This document shows positions 61,952 through 64,000 of a stretch of 64,000 bases of DNA, in pieces (position 1 is the first letter of the stretch; the number at the start of each line of letters is the position of its first letter). The stretch comes from Melghiribacillus thermohalophilus (GTDB lineage Bacteria; Bacillota; Bacilli; Bacillales; Alkalibacillaceae). Where the stretch lies: positions 167,081 through 231,080 of the forward strand of contig NZ_SMAN01000002.1 of assembly GCF_004342905.1 (NCBI RefSeq), given 5' to 3'. A program made the translations under genes and the position numbers. The notes under the pieces were generated by a model that saw only the letters and a list, made by a program, of their open reading frames with translations, searched no databases and was not told where the DNA came from.

Positions 61952-62896
61952 ATGTTTGGACAACAATCCATTCGTGCATATGTTCAAAAGTTAGGACCGC
62001 TCATTGGTTTGTTTGTCATCACCATTGCTTTAAGTATGATGAGCCCCAATTTTTTGGAACTCAACAATATTTTAAATGTGCTGCGCCAGGTTTCGATTAA
62101 TGCATTAATTGCATTTGGAATGACCTTTGTTATTTTAACTGGCGGCATTGATCTTTCTGTAGGATCCATTCTTGCTCTGGCAGGTGCCATAACTGCTGGA
62201 TTTTTATCAAGCGGCATGGATCCGGTTCTGGCTATTTTATTAGGTGTCATGGCTGGTGCTCTGATGGGGGCATTTAACGGATTGATTATCGCCAAAGGAA
62301 AAGTGGCCCCTTTTATCGCTACTCTGGCAACCATGACTATTTTCCGGGGATTAACCCTTGTATATACAGATGGAAGACCGATAACTGGTTTGTCGGATGG
62401 CGGATTGTTTGAATTGATGGGACGGGGGTATTTCTTTGGTATTCCTGTACCTGTTAATTGGATGCTGGTCATATATGCTGCTCTATTTTTTGTTTTGAAA
62501 AAAACCGTTTTTGGAAGACAGGTATACGCCCTTGGCGGAAATGAAGAAGCATCGATCTTATCTGGAATCAAAGTGGACCGGGTGAAAATATGGGTTTATA
62601 CATTAACCGGTGCACTGTCTGCAATTGCCGGAATCATATTAGCTTCACGTTTAAATTCAGCACAGCCGAATGCTGGTTTTACGTATGAGTTAGATGCGAT
62701 TGCAGCCGTGGTGCTGGGAGGAACCAGTCTTTCCGGCGGAAGAGGCTGGATTTTTGGAACACTGGTTGGTGCCCTGATTATCGGGGTTCTCAATAATGGT
62801 TTAAATCTTTTAGGCGTTTCCTCGTTTTATCAGCAAGTCGTTAAGGGAGGTGTTATTCTCCTGGCAGTACTTCTGGACCGGCAAAAATCAGCTTAA
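61952..62896 (+). CDS. rbsC: Ribose ABC importer permease
   Basis: 314 residues, eight to ten helices. NALIAFGMTFVILTGGIDLSVGSILALAGA near residue 40 is the family signature; GRQVYALGGNEEASILSGIKVDRVKIWVYTLTGALSA near 188 is the loop contacting RbsA. ATG 61952 is one base after the rbsA stop with GGAGG upstream. A much longer frame starting inside rbsA is an artefact. Confidence 0.95.
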   Translation: MFGQQSIRAYVQKLGPLIGLFVITIALSMMSPNFLELNNILNVLRQVSINALIAFGMTFVILTGGIDLSVGSILALAGAITAGFLSSGMDPVLAILLGVMAGALMGAFNGLIIAKGKVAPFIATLATMTIFRGLTLVYTDGRPITGLSDGGLFELMGRGYFFGIPVPVNWMLVIYAALFFVLKKTVFGRQVYALGGNEEASILSGIKVDRVKIWVYTLTGALSAIAGIILASRLNSAQPNAGFTYELDAIAAVVLGGTSLSGGRGWIFGTLVGALIIGVLNNGLNLLGVSSFYQQVVKGGVILLAVLLDRQKSA

Positions 62897-62942
62897 TCGA
62901 TTTGAGAAATGAGATGAAAAAATTACTTTAGGGGGTAAAAAA

Positions 62943-63869
62943 ATGAAAAAAGTGATCGTTTCAATTGTCGTGTTGTTATCACTCATTGTTGCTGGATGTT
63001 CCACTGATTCTCCTGCAGAAAATAATGGAGATAATCAAGAGAATGAAAAGGATGGTCAGGTAACTGTAGGTTTATCCGTTTCTACACTAAATAATCCCTT
63101 TTTTGTTACGTTAAAAGAGGGGGCAGAATCTGCTGCCGAGGAACATGGAGTGGAATTGACAGTTGCAGATGCGCAGGATGATCCGGCAAAACAGGTGAGC
63201 GATATTGAGGACCTGATTCAGCAAGGTGTGGATGTTTTAGTCATTAATCCGACTGATTCAGCTGCGGTAGTTTCAGCAATTGAGTCTGCAAATGATGCAG
63301 GTATTCCGGTTATTACAGTGGACCGCAGTGCAGAAGGCGGGGAGGTTGTTTCCCATATCGCTTCAGACAATGTTGCAGGTGGAGAAATGGCTGGGAAGTT
63401 TATTGTTGAAAAGCTTGGTGGAGAAGGTAGAGTCGTTGAATTAGAAGGTATTCCTGGTTCGTCTGCAGCCCGTGAGCGCGGTGAGGGATTTCACAACATC
63501 GTAGATCATGAAGCTGGAATTGAGGTAGTAGCTAAACAGCCTGCAGATTTTGATCGGGCTAAAGGGTTAACGGTCATGGAAAACATCATCCAGGCTACCC
63601 CGGATTTTGAAGCTGTTTTTGCCCATAATGATGAAATGGCTTTAGGTGCATTGCAGGCATTAGAGGCAGCTGGAATGGAAGATGTAATGGTGGTCGGATT
63701 TGATGCAACAGATGATGCTGTGAAATCTGTAGAAGAAGGTAAGATGGCAGCAACTATAGCCCAGCAGCCAGAAATCATCGGTTCAACCGGAATTGAAACA
63801 GCTGTCAAAGTAGCGAATGGCGAAGATGTAGAAGAATTTATTCCAGTTGAACTGCAGCTGGTGGAGTAA
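62943..63869 (+). CDS. rbsB: Ribose-binding lipoprotein
   Basis: 308 residues. Lipobox IVAGC with lipid Cys at residue 19, acidic Asn/Glu linker to about 40, then the periplasmic-binding fold VGLSVSTLNNPFFVTLKEGAESAAEEHG, DVLVINPTDSAAVVSAIESAND, and FAHNDEMALGALQALEAAG. AGGGGG precedes the ATG. Last gene of rbsRKDACB. Confidence 0.95.
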   Translation: MKKVIVSIVVLLSLIVAGCSTDSPAENNGDNQENEKDGQVTVGLSVSTLNNPFFVTLKEGAESAAEEHGVELTVADAQDDPAKQVSDIEDLIQQGVDVLVINPTDSAAVVSAIESANDAGIPVITVDRSAEGGEVVSHIASDNVAGGEMAGKFIVEKLGGEGRVVELEGIPGSSAARERGEGFHNIVDHEAGIEVVAKQPADFDRAKGLTVMENIIQATPDFEAVFAHNDEMALGALQALEAAGMEDVMVVGFDATDDAVKSVEEGKMAATIAQQPEIIGSTGIETAVKVANGEDVEEFIPVELQLVE

Positions 63870-63915
63870 AAAAATTTAACTATTTAAAAATACCCGATAT
63901 CTGATTCTGAACTAT

Positions 63916-63964
63916 ACCCCAGTTAGTGGACAAATAACAAAAAGTCCCTAGCTGGGGTTTTTTG
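63916..63964 (+). terminator. Terminator of the ribose operon
   Basis: A long stem ACCCCAGTTAGTGGAC / GTCCCTAGCTGGGGT (one mismatch, one G-T pair) and TTTTTT. The last bases of the window carry only a possible -10 TATAAT near 63979. Confidence 0.88.
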
Positions 63965-64000
63965 TTTATTAACCTGTTATAATGAATGAAATATTAATGG

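Overview
The window reads as chromosomal DNA of a low-to-moderate GC, spore-former-type Bacillota, most likely a halophilic or halotolerant member of the Bacillaceae (the Virgibacillus, Lentibacillus and Halobacillus neighbourhood is my guess). The reasons are strong AGGAGG ribosome-binding sites with frequent TTG/GTG starts, a GlpP/CcpA-controlled glpFKD operon, a SinI/SinR pair beside tapA-sipW-tasA, rbsRKDACB in Bacillus order, and exported proteins with very acidic linkers. No tRNA, rRNA, CRISPR array, prophage or insertion sequence was seen.

Layout. 1-9.0 kb: the end of a pseudaminic-acid-type nonulosonate pathway (SpsF/PseF-like, pseG, pseH, pseI), then a PAPS supply module (sat, SLC13 permease, cysC, cysQ) facing a sulfotransferase. 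9.3-9.7 kb: a 19-unit 21-bp tandem array. 9.8-17.3 kb: pgcA, the divergent glpP-glpF-glpK-glpD operon, and a decayed pgcA remnant on its far side. 17.6-25.2 kb: an AT-rich catabolic cluster with a ROK repressor, an Fbp-type ABC importer, an ArgH-family lyase and NagB. 25.3-34.3 kb: pepT, a small hypothetical gene, and a minus-strand operon (M20 amidohydrolase, aldehyde dehydrogenase, 3-hydroxyisobutyrate-dehydrogenase-type enzyme, DUF3100 membrane pair) with a GAF/PucR regulator.

34.6-45.7 kb: a cell-wall-anchored YhcR-like nuclease/5'-nucleotidase, a small gene behind a perfect consensus promoter, sinI-sinR, a 31-unit 21-bp array, and the biofilm matrix cluster tapA-sipW-tasA plus a second SipW-type secreted protein. 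45.8-49.7 kb: a DHA2 MFS exporter, a second array with the same GGCCCAA core, and a secreted lipase-like hydrolase. 50.3-57.9 kb: a peptide-use cluster (C26 glutamine-amidotransferase-like hydrolase, M19 dipeptidase, OppABCD, C39-type peptidase). 58.1-63.9 kb: the ribose operon.

The points I consider most worth following are: (i) three intergenic arrays that all have a 21-bp period, two sharing the core GGCCCAA, with higher-order periods of 42, 147 and about 126 bp; (ii) a TapA carrying fourteen exact 13-residue repeats plus a 250-residue acidic tail, behind SinR-type palindromes; (iii) a possible sulfated-nonulosonate pathway; (iv) the ROK/ABC/ArgH-like/NagB cluster, which suggests an N-dicarboxyethyl amino compound as substrate; (v) regulatory sites read directly, including RbsR-type operators with an exact copy inside rbsK and twin TGTGG-N4-CCACA palindromes 32 bp apart. 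All family assignments come from reading translated sequence by eye, without database searches.
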